Source: Carettochelys insculpta (taxonomy: Eukaryota > Chordata > Testudines > Carettochelyidae). From it: a stretch of 64,000 nucleotides of DNA. A model generated the notes under the pieces. That model had not been told where the DNA came from. It was given only the letters and a program-made list of their open reading frames with translations, and ran no database searches. The translations under genes were made by a program, and so were the position numbers. This document shows, piece by piece, positions 32,934-44,345 of the stretch (position 1 is its first letter; each line of letters opens with the position of its first letter). The stretch covers positions 15,004,001-15,068,000 of the forward strand of contig NC_134161.1 of the NCBI RefSeq assembly GCF_033958435.1, given 5' to 3'.

Positions 32934-33549
32934 CTGGGTGCTGTACAAACAGTCCATTAACCTCATTGGTGCAGTGCTGGTGCAGTATTTGACCAAATGA
33001 ATCATTCTTATTTTTGTTTCTCCCCATACAATTCCCCTTCAGTTCCCTCCACTCCCTTGCTTTCTCCATCTGCTTCTCCCTTCATGAAAGGCAGAGATGA
33101 CTGTGAACTCAGACACTGGATCTGAACACTCCTGCAGTGCAGCACAGTTTAAATGTGGCGTTTGTGCTCTAACCAAGGCCAAAGCAACCAGCATCAAGGC
33201 AAGAAAGGAAAGTATTGGAAAAAACAAACATCTTCCCACAGTTCTCTTTTTTATTGGGTTTGTATAACTTGCATTTCTATAATTGACCTTTGGACACTGT
33301 AAGACCACTGTCACTGCATACTTTATGTCTCTCCTGCAAGCCATGTGTTGCTCTATGATGTGTGACACCCCCTTAATGGGTGCATTTCAAAACCAGTGTC
33401 TAGAGCGGTGCATATAACCTGCCAGTGCCGTAACAGGCTAGCTGGCTGTAGCCAGGGATGGAGTGGTGACAGACTGCCAGGCCCTGGGCAGTGTTGGGGA
33501 GCTTGGAGTGAGGCCTCAGGCAGAAGGGGAGGGCAGGGTTACGTGGGGT
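32934..33549. other. Unannotated stretch, no gene seen
   Basis: Contains 'cctgtgctgggtgctgtaca' (about 32929-32948), a possible MIR-like trace. Frames of about 100 codons on the minus strand have no recognisable content. Confidence 0.4.
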
Positions 33550-33726
33550 TACCATAGTTACACTTTTGAAAAAGAAGACACTCCTAACAGGGAGTGTGTC
33601 TGTATCAGTATCTACCGACTCATGTAATACTAATGTACCAGATATACTTTTACACATTAATATAAGTTGGTAGATACCGATACAGCTACACTCCCTCTTA
33701 GGAGTGTCCTCTTTTTTCATATGGTA
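33550..33726. mobile_element. 173-bp palindromic MITE with TA target duplication
   Basis: The element at 33552-33724 begins CCATAG and ends ATATGG and is flanked on both sides by TA (33550-33551, 33725-33726). The arms pair over most of their length: 'agacactcctaacagggagtg' (two parts) on the left with 'cactccctcttaggagtgtc' on the right, and 'gtatcagtatctaccgac' with 'gttggtagataccgatac'. TA duplication plus long inverted repeats points to Tc1/mariner-type non-autonomous elements. As RNA it would form a long hairpin. Confidence 0.7.
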
Positions 33727-34325
33727 GCCCTAGGGTAGGGCCAACCAGCCATCAGCACCTCCTGGACAGCATTGCATCTCTGTGAGCGAGCCCTTAGCCC
33801 TGCCCAGATCACATTGTACAGGGCACCAACAGCAATTTAAAGGGTTCAGGGCTCTAAATCAGTCCCCACCCCCACCAATCTGGAGCCCTGGCTGTAGTGT
33901 TTATCTGGAACCAGAGTTAGAAACTCTTCTGCTGCACCCATGAACTTTCAATGCAACTGAGTCACATTCATCTTTTACTCTTTATATAACTTGGTTGTTA
34001 TTCTTCCACCTCAGCTCCAGACTCTCAGGGTAGGATTGCAAAAGGCACTCTCAGTGTTGTCTTAAATTTGCTCCTCTGGAATTCAATGGGTGTTAAGCCA
34101 CTTCTGAAAACCTTGAGGCACAAAAACAGTTAACTGATGAGAGACACCGCTTCCTCCTGGCAATCTGGTACTTTGGTAGCAGCACAGCAAGTAGGTTACA
34201 AGGCTAACTTTCCTGTTGGGCAGGAGACACAATGGCACTCCTCTAAGACCACTAGGATGGGTTGAAAATGAAGGAATTTTGTGAAAAAAAATGGGAAAGA
34301 AATAGTGTTTTCCTCATTCATTCAA
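33727..34325. other. Unannotated stretch, no gene seen
   Basis: No gene or element ends recognised between the palindromic MITE and the LINE 3' end. Confidence 0.45.
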
Positions 34326-34452
34326 TTTTAATCTTCACAGTGTTGGTGATGCCTCTCAAGGACATTCAAGTGATGTCTGTGGGTTGTCCAGATTTCAGAC
34401 CAATACTACAATGCTGGGAGAATAATGGCCTGATGAATAAGAAGCTTGGTGT

Positions 34453-35526
34453 CTATTCGAATGCCATGATCTTCAACGTCCTGTGCCATAAACAAGCAAA
34501 AGCTGCACTGGCACAGCTCAGATGGAGTTGGATATCTGCATCAATAATTGCCTTGGATGAGAGATGACTTCCAAGGTAGAGAAAATGGTTGACATTCTTC
34601 AGCACTACTCCATTGCTTTTATTAGATGAAGTGTATAGTACCTCATTTAGGGAGGGCAGATGGACCACTTTGTTCTTCTTGATATTGAGCTTGAGACCAA
34701 GACATGTGTAAGCATCAGCAACCACATTCAGGATGGTTTGAAGATCTTTCTCAGAGTGGAAAAAAATAGTATTGTCATCAGCACGCTGAAGTTCCACAAT
34801 AGATGTGGTGGAAATCTTACTATAGGCTGAACAGCTTTCCATCCATTCTATAAGTGATTTCAACACCATCTGGGAGCTGCCCAGCAATTAGTAAAGGATT
34901 ACGGCAATAAAAAAACATAGACGTGGTTGGGTTGATGATACAGCCCTGTTTGACTCCTGTTTGTACTTTGCAAGATTTGTTGTGGAAGTCAGTACTACGC
35001 AGAAGAGTTGTTTTCATGTTATTGTGAAGAAACTTTAGGACATTGATATATTTATCAGGACATCCAATCTTGGAAAGTACAATCCAGAGGGCATGGTGAT
35101 TCACTGAATCAAAGGGATTTGTGAAATCAATGAAAGCCATATATAGGGGTTGGTTTTGCTCCCAACACTTCTCTTGCAGCTGCCAGTTCTGTGACATGGT
35201 CAAAACCACTCTGGTACGATCTCTTCTGACAAGGGCAGAAGGCAAGCTGCAAGAATCTGTGCCACAGCTTTGCATGCAGTAATGAGGAGAGAGAGACCAT
35301 GGTAGTTTCCACAGTCTGCTATATTCCCTTCCTTGAAGAGGGTGACAGTCAGGGTACCCCTCGTTTCACTGGGCATATCATCCTCTATCCAGACTTTAAA
35401 GATGAGCAGGTAAAGCTGCCAAATTATCTCTGGTCCACCATCTTTAAAGATTTCAGCTGAGATCTCATCAGGACCTGCTGCCTTGTGGTTCTTCATCTGC
35501 TCAGTGACATTATGTACCTCATACAA
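34453..35526 (-). pseudogene. LINE reverse transcriptase remnant
   Basis: Three overlapping minus-strand frames (35526-35200, 35275-34820, 34887-34453) together cover RT fingers, palm and part of the thumb. Visible motifs in order are AGPDEISAEIFK, GNYHGLSLL, FIDFTNPFDSVNHHALW (palm aspartate present), GVKQGCI, and RADDNTIF, where the usual Y/F of the F/YADD box is replaced by R. The frame changes near 35240 and 34850 and the altered ADD box make it non-functional. Its job in a live element would be target-primed reverse transcription. Confidence 0.85.
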
Positions 35527-35559
35527 ATGGGGAAGGTCTCCAAGCTGATTCCTAGGAGG

Positions 35560-35778
35560 TCATAGGGGGATTTGCTCAAAGTCTTCACCAGCATCCATAG
35601 AGTTATGGTTAAGAAGTTCTTCAAAATATTCTTTAAAGAAAAAATTGATGGCCTCGAGGTCCTTCAGGACTGTGGTTCCATCCTTGGAGCGAAGGGGATT
35701 CACACCATAACAAGCTGGCCCATTGACAGCCTTAATGGCTTTGAAGAAATCACTTGCTTGTGGATGTCTGCAAGACAT
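35560..35778 (-). pseudogene. LINE linker between endonuclease and RT, remnant
   Basis: A 72-codon frame with ASDFFKAIKAVNGPACYGVNPLRSKDGTTVL and EAINFFFKEYFEELLN: the linker typical of APE-type LINEs that sits between endonuclease and RT (the 'F..IK..YGP...L.S.DG..L..' pattern). Immediately upstream on the minus strand, after a frame change, lies text equivalent to 'NKWWTEK' close to the LTR boundary. Confidence 0.75.
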
Positions 35779-35871
35779 TGGAGTTCTTACTACTTCTCAG
35801 TCCACCATTTGTTCTTGAGTGCTCTGGTTTTACATTGGGCGTCTGCCACAGGCTTCTCTTTTTATTACAAA

Positions 35872-36276
35872 TGTTGCCTCCTCCCGAGGTGGCACAGTGG
35901 CAGTTTGTGCCCGGTGTGCAACGCTGGCCCAATAACACACCGAGAGTGGAAGAGATTAACCTAAGTGCTTTATTTGGTATACCAAAATAGTGTGCAGGGG
36001 GATATATTCCACAAAGCCTGCACACTTAACAGCAGACAAGGCAAGCATATTTATACCCTTTTTCATTTCCCTTAGTTTCCTCCCCCTCCCAAACAGTCTC
36101 TTTTTACATCCCCATTTCTCTCACAGTCTCCTTTTACATCCTTATTTCTCTCACAAACAGTCTCTGAAAGCCCTTACCAACCAGAGCTATTTCCGTGCAT
36201 CTGGGAGGCTTTGCTAACAAACAAAACTTTAAGCTGTTATTAACCCTATGTTACCTGGGCTACTTTCCCCCTGACA
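35872..36276 (-). mobile_element. Probable solo LTR of an endogenous retrovirus-like element
   Basis: A 405-bp block with TG...CA ends on the minus strand (TGTCAGGGGG at 36276, ...GGCAACA at 35872). An AATAAA signal lies within 'accaaataaagcac' (minus strand, about 35970-35982), followed by a GT/CA-rich downstream part. It interrupts the LINE exactly where the endonuclease breaks off. No internal gag/pol sequence is present, so a solo LTR is the simplest reading. The expected short flanking duplication is not seen: ACAAA on one side, TGCCT on the other. An LTR of a different class, or an error of several bases in the ends, is possible. Confidence 0.6.
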
Positions 36277-36545
36277 TGCCTCCCGCCAGCACAAAGGACA
36301 CTTCATGCAACTGAGGTTCATCCAAAGATTTTCCCCTCCAGAAGTAGGTGTCTCCTCCTCCCTCTTCCTTCACCTGTCCTTCATCAGCTCTTCTAATTTC
36401 AGACAAGGCAGAGATATTGAAGTTAAGCTCAATTCACAAGCAACAAATGACTTTGTGTCATTCTGGTCTGTCAAGGTTAGAGTTGCCATCAGGGGACGTA
36501 TGTTCCAAGTTCCAAAATTAAAAAGTGTCTTACATTTTCAACTGC
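36277..36545 (-). pseudogene. LINE AP-endonuclease N-terminal stub
   Basis: On the minus strand a WNLEHT...N.DRPE start is followed by LNFNISALSEIRRADEGQVKEEGGDTYFWRGK, the beginning of an APE-type endonuclease (the glutamate in 'SEIR' corresponds to the family's metal-binding Glu). The remaining domain, about 200 residues with the catalytic DxN and SDH motifs, is missing. The sequence stops at the LTR boundary. Confidence 0.75.
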
Positions 36546-37350
36546 TGGGATGGGGATCCTGCTGGATGCAGAGGTTTGCATTTCCTAGCGTTGCCAGGAA
36601 GTGGCTACACACAGAGATGCTCTTCCCAGGGGTTCAGAAAAACACAGATAAACAAGAGGAACAGAAGTAAGAATATTTTTAGGGCACCTTTTCTAGCCCC
36701 CTTCCCATGTGGAGTGAGCAGAGTGTGTCCTAAAGGGGACTGCTTGGTCATGGGTGCAGCTGCTGATGTGCTCGACCTACCTCAGTCATCATGCAAGATG
36801 ACTGAATCGCACAGCCACCACCGGAATGTTGGTCTGTGACTAGGAACTTCCAGCTCTCACAGTCCTGTTGCTGTCACCGATCACCAGTCATCCCCAGACT
36901 TTTACCTTGTGCAAGTGTCGCTTTCCCAAAGCTGGAAGATGCCGGTGCAGGACTACTTTTAAAGTGGAGAGGCTGGTGCACAACAGTCACCACAGTGTCC
37001 TTGACAGATGGAGGGCTTGAGACTAATGGCATGGACACCATGATGCTTGAAAATCCTCTGTCAGCTGCAGCTTTTGTCTGACTTCACAGCCGTTACATGA
37101 CACAGCAGTTTCACCTCCACTGGACAGTTCTCCTCTGTCTGCTTTGCCATTGAGGACTTCTTGGATCACATGTTGTCCAGAACCTCCCCCTGGACCATTC
37201 TGCCATAGGTGACTGTAAGGAAGTGCATGACTCCAGGTAGCATCTTTCTTGGGGTCATTGTAACATGCAAGCCTCTCCATTATTGCAAGGTCGTGATCCA
37301 TGGAGAGGATTTTGCGGCAGTCACATATGAAAGCAGACACTTAAGGGTTG

Positions 37351-39129
37351 AAGTTGTTTGTCTCTGCTGGATTTAAAGGACTGGCTATCCAGAGAGCATG
37401 CTGGGAACTGCTCCCGTAGGAGGGTGAACACCTGCTTGGGTTCCACAAGGTTATGAGGTTATCTCAGAGACAGCAGCACGTAGCCCAGGGGGGAAAGTTG
37501 GCCTTTTGAGAGGGTTAGGAATCTTGGTGGATGACATCCCCAGGTACTCATAGGTGACATTTGGTGTGTTCAGGCTAGATCTGTCTCTCTATTTCTGTAA
37601 TGAATATCAGCTGCTTCTTGTTCTCAGAGCTAACCACCATCATATGGTACTGAAAGTGGGATGGTGGCTGATGCACAAAGCTACCGACAAATGATGATTC
37701 TCTCTTCTGAGGATCTCAGTGCTCGGAAATGTCCATTGAATCTCATGCCTAGTTCTGTTCAGGATGTTGTCGGCAAACCTTTTTAAAGACTGATAGGGAG
37801 TAGAACAGCTCCGGTGGAAGAGGCTGACTGTGTAGGCAATGGTCACAACAACAGCCTGGGATATAGAAGCCCCAGTTCACATCACAGCAGCAGAGCAAGT
37901 ATATAAACCAGCACCACCCCTATCTTCATGCAGTGCTCTTTTCATTGGGCCAGCAACCAATGGACTGACTATACTGCTTAGCTGAAAGGGCTGTGGGGGA
38001 GCCAGGCTCAGGTCCCAGCTTCACCTTCCAGGCTCTTGGTGGCTGTCAGCTGTCAGTCTGGTTGTCACCAAAAAATTGGTGGAGCGGGGGCGGGGGTTAT
38101 TCCACTTTGTCCAACCTTTTTTCCTGAAATGTAATTGCTGTTTTTGAGCCCCTCCTACCCACAGCTCCCTTGTAGGGCAGAAAGAGTGTCCCCATCTTAC
38201 AGGGATTTGTCCAAGGGCCAGAAATCAGTTGAGTTAGAAAGAGTAGTCAGGAGTTCTGACTGCCTTTCCTTTGCTCCAGTCACTAGAATGCTCCATATTA
38301 TCTTCAAGCCTGGCAGTACAGATAACCCACCATTCAGCGGGGATCGAAAGGGCAGACCATGCTAGACAAACTACTCCCCCACTTTTCACACACATTTCAA
38401 CAGCTTCATCTCAGAATAAAGGAGACAGCTTTCTCCGATTCTTCTGAACCCCTGGGAAGAGCATCTCCATCTGTACCCACCACCTGACAGCGCCAGGAAA
38501 TGCAAACTCCACCATGTATTTATTTGCTTTTGTTCTTGTATGTTACTTTTGAGAAACCAGAGATTCGAACCTGCTATCCCTGGCTGCAGAAAAATCCAGT
38601 AGCTGTGCTTTTCAGTAGTAGTCCATGCCTGTGGCTTAACAGATCAGCATTCCTTTTATTTTTATCATGACCCCATGCACAAAGAAACACAGTCATCATA
38701 TGGGACATTGGACTAGGAAGGCTGCAAAGGAACCAACTTCTTATTTAAATGATTCCCTGCTAGTGGGGCTCAGAGTGGATTCTGTGTTCTGAAGATACAA
38801 TTGAAATACAAGCCTGAGCAAAGGAGCAGATGGACAGCCGTTGTTTTGTTATTTGGCTATACTTGCCAAATGAGTCTTCTTTTCAGAACTGTTGCAGTAT
38901 CCAAGTGCTTCTGAAAGCAAAAGGGGTTTGCAGGCTGGCCTGCTTCCTGAAACTGTACAGAGGGAGGTGGAGGCATGACATATTGGCTAGATGAGGGGAG
39001 GATGAAGTGGCTGTGGAGCAACTGGAAAATGTTCCTCGACTAGAGCATCCCTAGCTGCATGGCAATCAGCAGTGACATTCTGCAGGTTGTGGGATGTGGT
39101 GACGGACATCTGTAGCTTCCTTTGTAACG
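37351..39129. other. Gene-free stretch, possibly more LINE 5' sequence
   Basis: The minus strand from 38060 to 37350 may be further 5' region of the LINE, but I cannot find a boundary. Elements noticed: a MIR-like trace at 38150-38290 ('tgtccccatcttacagggat') and a tRNA-SINE-like fragment at 38540-38640. Confidence 0.35.
38540..38640 (-). repeat. tRNA-derived SINE-like fragment
   Basis: 'agagattcgaacctgc' is the complement of a tRNA B-box (GGTTCGAATC) and is followed by 'tgcttttcagtagtagtcc', a tRNA-like continuation. No 3' tail was identified. Confidence 0.4.
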
Positions 39130-39327
39130 CAGATTTAACCTCTCTAATTTGGGACTCTCTTCTCTGGCAACATCCATAATCCAGCATGATTTTAGTTAGC
39201 TGGATGACCACTTACCATGTGTGTGGCCAAGTTTCCCGGGGTCCCATAAAGTTTGTTTCCAGCACCAGACCTGGCTCTAAGTGTTCTGTGCTGTTATTTA
39301 CCTGGAATTTACACCTAAATGTCACTT
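39130..39327 (+). mobile_element. pogo-like short element, half copy
   Basis: 'cagatttaacctctctaatt', 'ctggcaacatccataatcc', 'ttagctggatgaccactta' and 'cccataaagtttgtttcc' match, in reverse orientation, the full element at 55047-55368. The copy stops at about 39327 in 'acacctaaatgtcac'. TIR and TA preference are inferred from the full copy. Confidence 0.65.
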
Positions 39328-40940
39328 AGAGATAAGAAAGCAAGGGAAGTGTTAGTAATACTGCTGGACATTCTGCATTTTTGGACAGAAGATGAAGGGA
39401 AAACCCATAGGCCAGTGAAGGAAAATAACCCACAATGGTTAATAAAGCATGGCCAGTTTCCAACCATCTCCTCATCTGGAGTTCCTGCAGGCAATGGCAG
39501 AACTGGGCTAGTCCTGTTGCGCTAACTTGTTTTGGAGGAAATTACAAGTCACCATTAACACATTGTGGGCATTTGATCTTCAAGTTAAGACAGTCACAGC
39601 GTCTCGGAGGAATGCAGACTTTTCTAGGCTCCTGGAGAATGAGAGAACCACTCTCATCTGCCTGTCACTCTATTTACAATCACAGCGGGCCATCTCTTCT
39701 GTGTTTCAGAAAGGTCCAGGTCCAGGAGGCATGGGATTAGGTGACAATCTCAGCTTTCAATTTTAAAAAAGGCCATTTTCAGGCATCCTGGATGCTGAGC
39801 AAGTCTGGAAACCAGGATGAGAGTGACCCTGGAAGGCAAAGAAAAGGAGGCCCTCACTGATGTTGGTTTTACCTCACAATATATAAACCATCCTCATGGC
39901 TTTGAGGCCTCCCATATAGCTTCCAAACACAGGGGGCTGGCAAGATTGTGATCACACACCTTACCTCCCTTTCCCGCCGCAATTACAAAACAAACTGTGG
40001 CAGCAATGGCCCTTGCTTACAGGACACAGTAATCTGATGAAAGCATGTGCATTCAGTGAGGGTTACTTCTACAGTCCCGCAGTATCTTTGCAATGACAGC
40101 CTGGCCATGTGCAGAATGAATGCCTTATGGCCAAGCAGAGCCAGTGAATGCACTTGCTGGTAGGTGTATTGTTTGCAGGCTACCTTTAACCATAGCATCT
40201 GCATCCCAAAGACCTGGGCTCACAGTTCCTGGCCTCCTGTAGCCACCAAATCAAAGCATGGCCCCGAGTGGTGCATCGTAATTGGAAAGGAAATCCTGTT
40301 AACTTGAAGCCTCTTTTTTAACGCCCCTGAATATTCCCATGTCCCGAACACAAGCAATGAGAGCTGAGAGACCTCCATGCCCTGTAATGAATAGAGGGAG
40401 CCAAAAAGGGCATAATCTGCCTCTAGCTTACTTGGGCTTTTTTGTACACATTGAAGGAGCCCAGCTTATTTGTCACTTTTTGTTTTTAAACGTGTATTGG
40501 GAAACTGGAAGGAATCCAGAGAAGGGCTCCACAGACAGCAAACAGGGAGAGTCCAGCAGAGAAGTGAGCTGAGGGGAAACATGAGAAACGTCTATAAATA
40601 AACACCAGGAAGTAAGAAAAAGGGAAGGGTAGCTTGGGCCAGTGGTCGACAAGAGTCCAGTGGGGAAGAGCTCCCTTAAAGGGGAATTACAGCATCATGT
40701 GAAATAATGAGCAGTGCAGAACAAACCCTGTGCATTGCACAAACATCAACCAGGCAATCCTCCCAAACAGCCGTCATCATTACAGACGAGCCAAATCCAG
40801 AACCTCCAATTCCAGCTCAGTCAGGTGGTCTCTAGGATGTCCAAACCCACCTGGAGAGTTTAAAGTCCGGGTCACACTCAGAATCCAATCCCCGTGTTCA
40901 GAGGAAGGGTGGTGATATGGCTGAGGCCCCAAACACATGG
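39328..40940. other. Gene-free stretch
   Basis: No gene or clear element ends. Frames of 68-101 codons (e.g. 39435-39740) lack recognisable content. Unique-looking, moderately GC-poor. Confidence 0.45.
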
Positions 40941-41180
40941 GCATGTTTACACTGGAACTGGAAGGTGCTAACATACTGTGTTGCAAGCTCGAGTGCTACA
41001 ACAGAAGTGTAGCTGTTGTGGTGAGATAATGATACCATTCCATCTGAAACCAGAGGTACAGGCCAGCCCTTCCTGCTACCCGCACTGTCACGGCTACACT
41101 TCTAGCTTAATCAGAGCTAGCATAGGTATGTCTGCTCCAGCTGTGAGTTACACTTCCAATTCGAGTGTGGATGCACCCTA
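40941..41180. mobile_element. Old TIR element, degraded
   Basis: 'gcatgtttacactggaactg' on the left pairs loosely with 'tcgagtgtggatgcaccc' on the right. Internal 'gctacacttctagcttaatc' and 'agctagcataggtatgtctg' are in the style of reptilian 'tctacac' elements. Boundaries are approximate. Confidence 0.4.
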
Positions 41181-41184
41181 AGAC

Positions 41185-41282
41185 TCAATGCCCATTTCTA
41201 CCACTCCCTTCCTCTGTGACCTTTGGGCAAACAATTCAATCTCTCTGTGCCTTACTTACCACCCTGTAAAATGGGGATACTA
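41185..41282 (-). repeat. MIR-like SINE fragment
   Basis: 'cttcctctgtgacctttggg' and 'caattcaatctctctgtgcc' followed by 'ccctgtaaaatggggatac' is the MIR core in complement order. Confidence 0.7.
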
Positions 41283-41283
41283 G

Positions 41284-41420
41284 GATAGGATCACAGGACT
41301 GGAAGAGGCCTCATGGGACATCAAGTCCAGACCCCTGATACCACCATCAACCCTCTTGTATAATCCCATTCATAAATCTATCAAGTGCCAGTTTGATTAT
41401 TGCCCCGATTAGTTCTAAAG
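41284..41420 (-). mobile_element. CR1 LINE 3' tail, minus strand
   Basis: 'aggatcacaggactggaaga', 'ggcctcatgggacatcaagtc' (split) and 'cagacccctg' are the complement of a CR1 3' terminus, continuing weakly to about 41420. It abuts the MIR fragment. Confidence 0.7.
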
Positions 41421-43855
41421 CTTCACTTCTACCCTGTATATGTTGTCTATTTAGTGTGCAAACTCTTTGGGGGATAGTCTCTTACTCTGCATTTGTCCAG
41501 CACCTTGCACAACAGGGCTCAAATCTCAGTAAACACCTCTTGCAGCTGAAAGCTCATGAGACTTTTTTGGGATTTCTCTAAGCATCCCCACCATGTAGGC
41601 GGCAGGCAGCTCCTCGATGCAGGGTGTCACTACAGGATGGATCTCCCAAGCTGTAGCGACAGCCTTTGCCTAAGAAGCCAGATAAGTCTCATCAGGCGGA
41701 TGGGTCTTTGATGAACTATTGCTGGGTCATAAAGCAGAGCAGCCTGCCGCTATGATGGCATTCATCAGATGAAACAGGAAGCTATTAAAGCAAGTGCTTT
41801 TACTGCCACAGTTTGTTAGTCTTCAGGAGTTGACCGGTGCCACACTCCTGCCCACCCTTGAAATGCTATTAAAGAGGACTAACGGGGTCTGTGATAAAAG
41901 AGGTTGCTGTAACGAGACGGAACCCAAGCGTCCGTGCTGCTTTCCAAAGTGCCCTGGTTTGGAAGACAACATCCAAAGTAAAATGTTCTGGAACTCCTTG
42001 TAGCCACGTAGGTGTTAGGGTGGCCCACCTGCCCTGGCTTTTAAGAGATTTCTCTGAATTACCGCCCACTCAGACCCGCGTATGACACTTGTTAGAACAT
42101 TTTCAGCAACATTTCATCTTCCAGGGAAACCTACAGGGTTAGAAAGAGAAAAAGAAACTGACCCTTTAATTCGTTTATAAGTTGTAAGCTGGCAGTTAGG
42201 CAGCTGGCCTTCTAGATGAAAGACTCTGGTTCAAGTCCCTTTTCTGCTTGGTTCAGAGTGATCTGTGGTTAACAAAAGCTTCTCTCGATGATGTGGAGCA
42301 AGGATTTCAACCTGGATCTCCACAGCAAACACAGAGTTTTTGCTCAATTCCTTGTTCGCACCGGGACTACCAGCGATGGAGATGGGCTTTGGGAAGAGGC
42401 CCAGCGGATCACACTCAATAAATGACAGTCATGCAAATGAACCTGTGCTGTGAAAACTACATTGGTTTTGAACCCTGGGGAGTGGCGACTTTTCAATAGC
42501 AGCTTTGTCCTCTCCCTGGTCACACTTGCCCAATAGTTCTTTGAAATAAACAGTTGATTTAATTGAGAATCATCTTCTACTTCTGCCCCTCAGATGCTTC
42601 TGCCATTTGCTTGTCTGTTCCCACACTGCAGTGCTATTCCAGGGGTGGAGGCATTAAGACCGCTGCCATTGACCCTGCATTTTGATATTGCCGGAGCTAT
42701 TTTGGACCCAAGAAAGGTCCTCAGAGCAGCTATAGAGCAACAGTGGAGTGGGCATGACACTGAGAGGGGCCAAATCACAGAATGCCCACAGAAGTATACT
42801 CAGCAGCCCTGAAAGCACAAGGGGACACTGGGAAGGGGAAAAGATCCCTATTTAGTCACACGCGGAAGGGGTTGCATTGCTGGGGGTCACAGAGCAGCGT
42901 TTTGTCAGGCACATCACTTCAGGTCCATGTTGAGAGCCATGCAAGCTTATGATCCTCCGTGCATGGCACCTGCACTAATTAAACAGAAAAGCAAGGGCAG
43001 CCATTCCAGCACCCACCCATTCTCTGCCCAGTAGAGTTCTGGGCTCTATGGCTCACAGGTCAACTGAGGGTGGGGAGAGAACTTTTGCTGACTTGGTAGC
43101 TCCACCCACCAACCTCTGGATTCAACAGCTCCCAGCACCAAGAAACACAATCCAAAAGGGGCACAAGCACTGGGTCTACCCCACCAGGCTATCTATTGCC
43201 AAGGGCAATCTTTCCAGGACCATTGATGAAGAGGGTGATGAGGAGGAGGAGGAGGAAGGAAACAAACCCTGCCTTACTGAGAAGGTTTTGCCTTCTGTCT
43301 CAGCGCCTCTCTGTTAGAGCAGGACAGAAATAGCTACCTCTGGTCTTTTGTGACTGCTAATGCACCTGTTCCTTAAACAGTGCATCCCAGCCACGCTGAG
43401 CTTTCATGCCTTGGTTTAAAAATATCGACACCTGCTGATCCTACATTCGCCATTCAGCATAATGCTTTGTGGGATCTTTTCATGTGTTGCTTATAAATTC
43501 TGTGCTTCAGTCAGAGGAGTGGGAGAGTTGGGGGTTATTACAAGCCCAGGCTTTTCAGTAATAGAGGCTGGAAGCTTGTCATGTTTTATTGCATTAACTG
43601 GACTACAGGGACATGAGTAGATATATTTACTGTTACCAGCAGGTGTCTGGAAAGAAACAAAAGGTTTCAATAAAGGAATGGGTTGTGTTTTCCCAGGCAC
43701 TGGCTACTCTCAGGCAGAATGACTTTCATTTTATGACTAGCAAATTTACCCAGCATGGCTCAGGTACTTAAGTTAATCATGATGTGGGGGATTTAGGTTT
43801 CGTGATTGGTTTGTTTGTTTTTGGGCTTATTTGGAAAATAAAAAAAAGTACATGC
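41421..43855. other. Gene-free stretch with a tRNA-SINE-like fragment
   Basis: At 42185-42260 'tcaagtccctttt' after 'agactctggt' forms a good B-box (GGTTCAAGTCC) with 'gttaggcagctggcc' upstream, a probable tRNA-derived SINE in plus orientation. (GAGGAG)n-like purines at 43229-43262. No gene recognised. Confidence 0.4.
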
Positions 43856-43859
43856 TTGA

Positions 43860-44345
43860 TTTCAATGACTGTATTTTTCAAAGCCTGAGCCCCACACGCC
43901 AGCCTACTGCCCTCTGCTACTCCTCACACCTCCAACCCTGCATCCTGCATCCCCCATGCCACCAGCCCCCTGCCCAGACCCCTTCCTCAGCCCTAACCAC
44001 TTGCTGTTCCCCTTCTGTCCTTATGAGGGAGCAAGAGCAAAATGCACAGCTCACCTGCCCCCTGCCATCCCCAGCTACAGTGAGGATTGCAGCAAACTGT
44101 GCACTTTTCCCTCACTCCCTGGCAGTTAGGAAGAGGAATAGCAAGCAAAAAGTCTGGGGGTTGGGGATCTTCAGCCTCCCCACCCCTGACACAACCAACC
44201 CCTTATCTTGCTTTGTGTGATAGTAAGAGGAAGCTGTATATCAAATTTGGTGGCCCAGCTCTTACCATTTAGGTGGAATTCTTGAACAAATAGACAGACA
44301 GACTCACAGACAAACTCTTTCAATATAGAGTAGATTAGAGTAAAA
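43860..44345 (+). repeat. Probable interspersed repeat with C-rich front
   Basis: A C-rich 'ccctgcatcctgcatccccc' front is followed by 'atatcaaatttggtggccc', 'ccatttaggtggaattcttg' and 'aacaaatagacagacagact', wording I associate with a dispersed reptilian repeat. The class is not known to me (a Helitron or a DNA transposon are both possible). Confidence 0.35.

Larger units (their letters stand above)
34326..37350 (-). mobile_element. APE-type LINE, decayed, interrupted by a solo LTR
   Basis: Reading the minus strand from 37350, there is a 5' or ORF1-like part (frame 37340-37023). A shortened endonuclease start follows near 36540-36290 (WNLE at its head, then ISALSEIRRADEGQ and YFWRGK). An LTR intervenes at 36276-35872. 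The reverse transcriptase then runs from about 35860 to 34330. RT landmarks are ADCGNYHGLSLL, MAFIDFTNPFDSVNHHALW, GVKQGCI, RADDNTIFFHSE (the YADD box as RADD), YLGSHLSS, and a YWSEIWT region near 34400. Frameshifts and stops are frequent. The clade is unresolved (RTE/L2/CR1-like candidates). Confidence 0.8.

Noticed and set aside
37895..37915. 'gtatataaacc' as a TATA box for a promoter
   Set aside because: No downstream gene or first exon could be found on either strand; AT-rich words of this sort are frequent here.
41545..41565. 'gctgaaagctcatgag' as a hammerhead-type core
   Set aside because: Lacks CTGANGA and stem II; coincidental resemblance to the GAAAGCTCAT segment.
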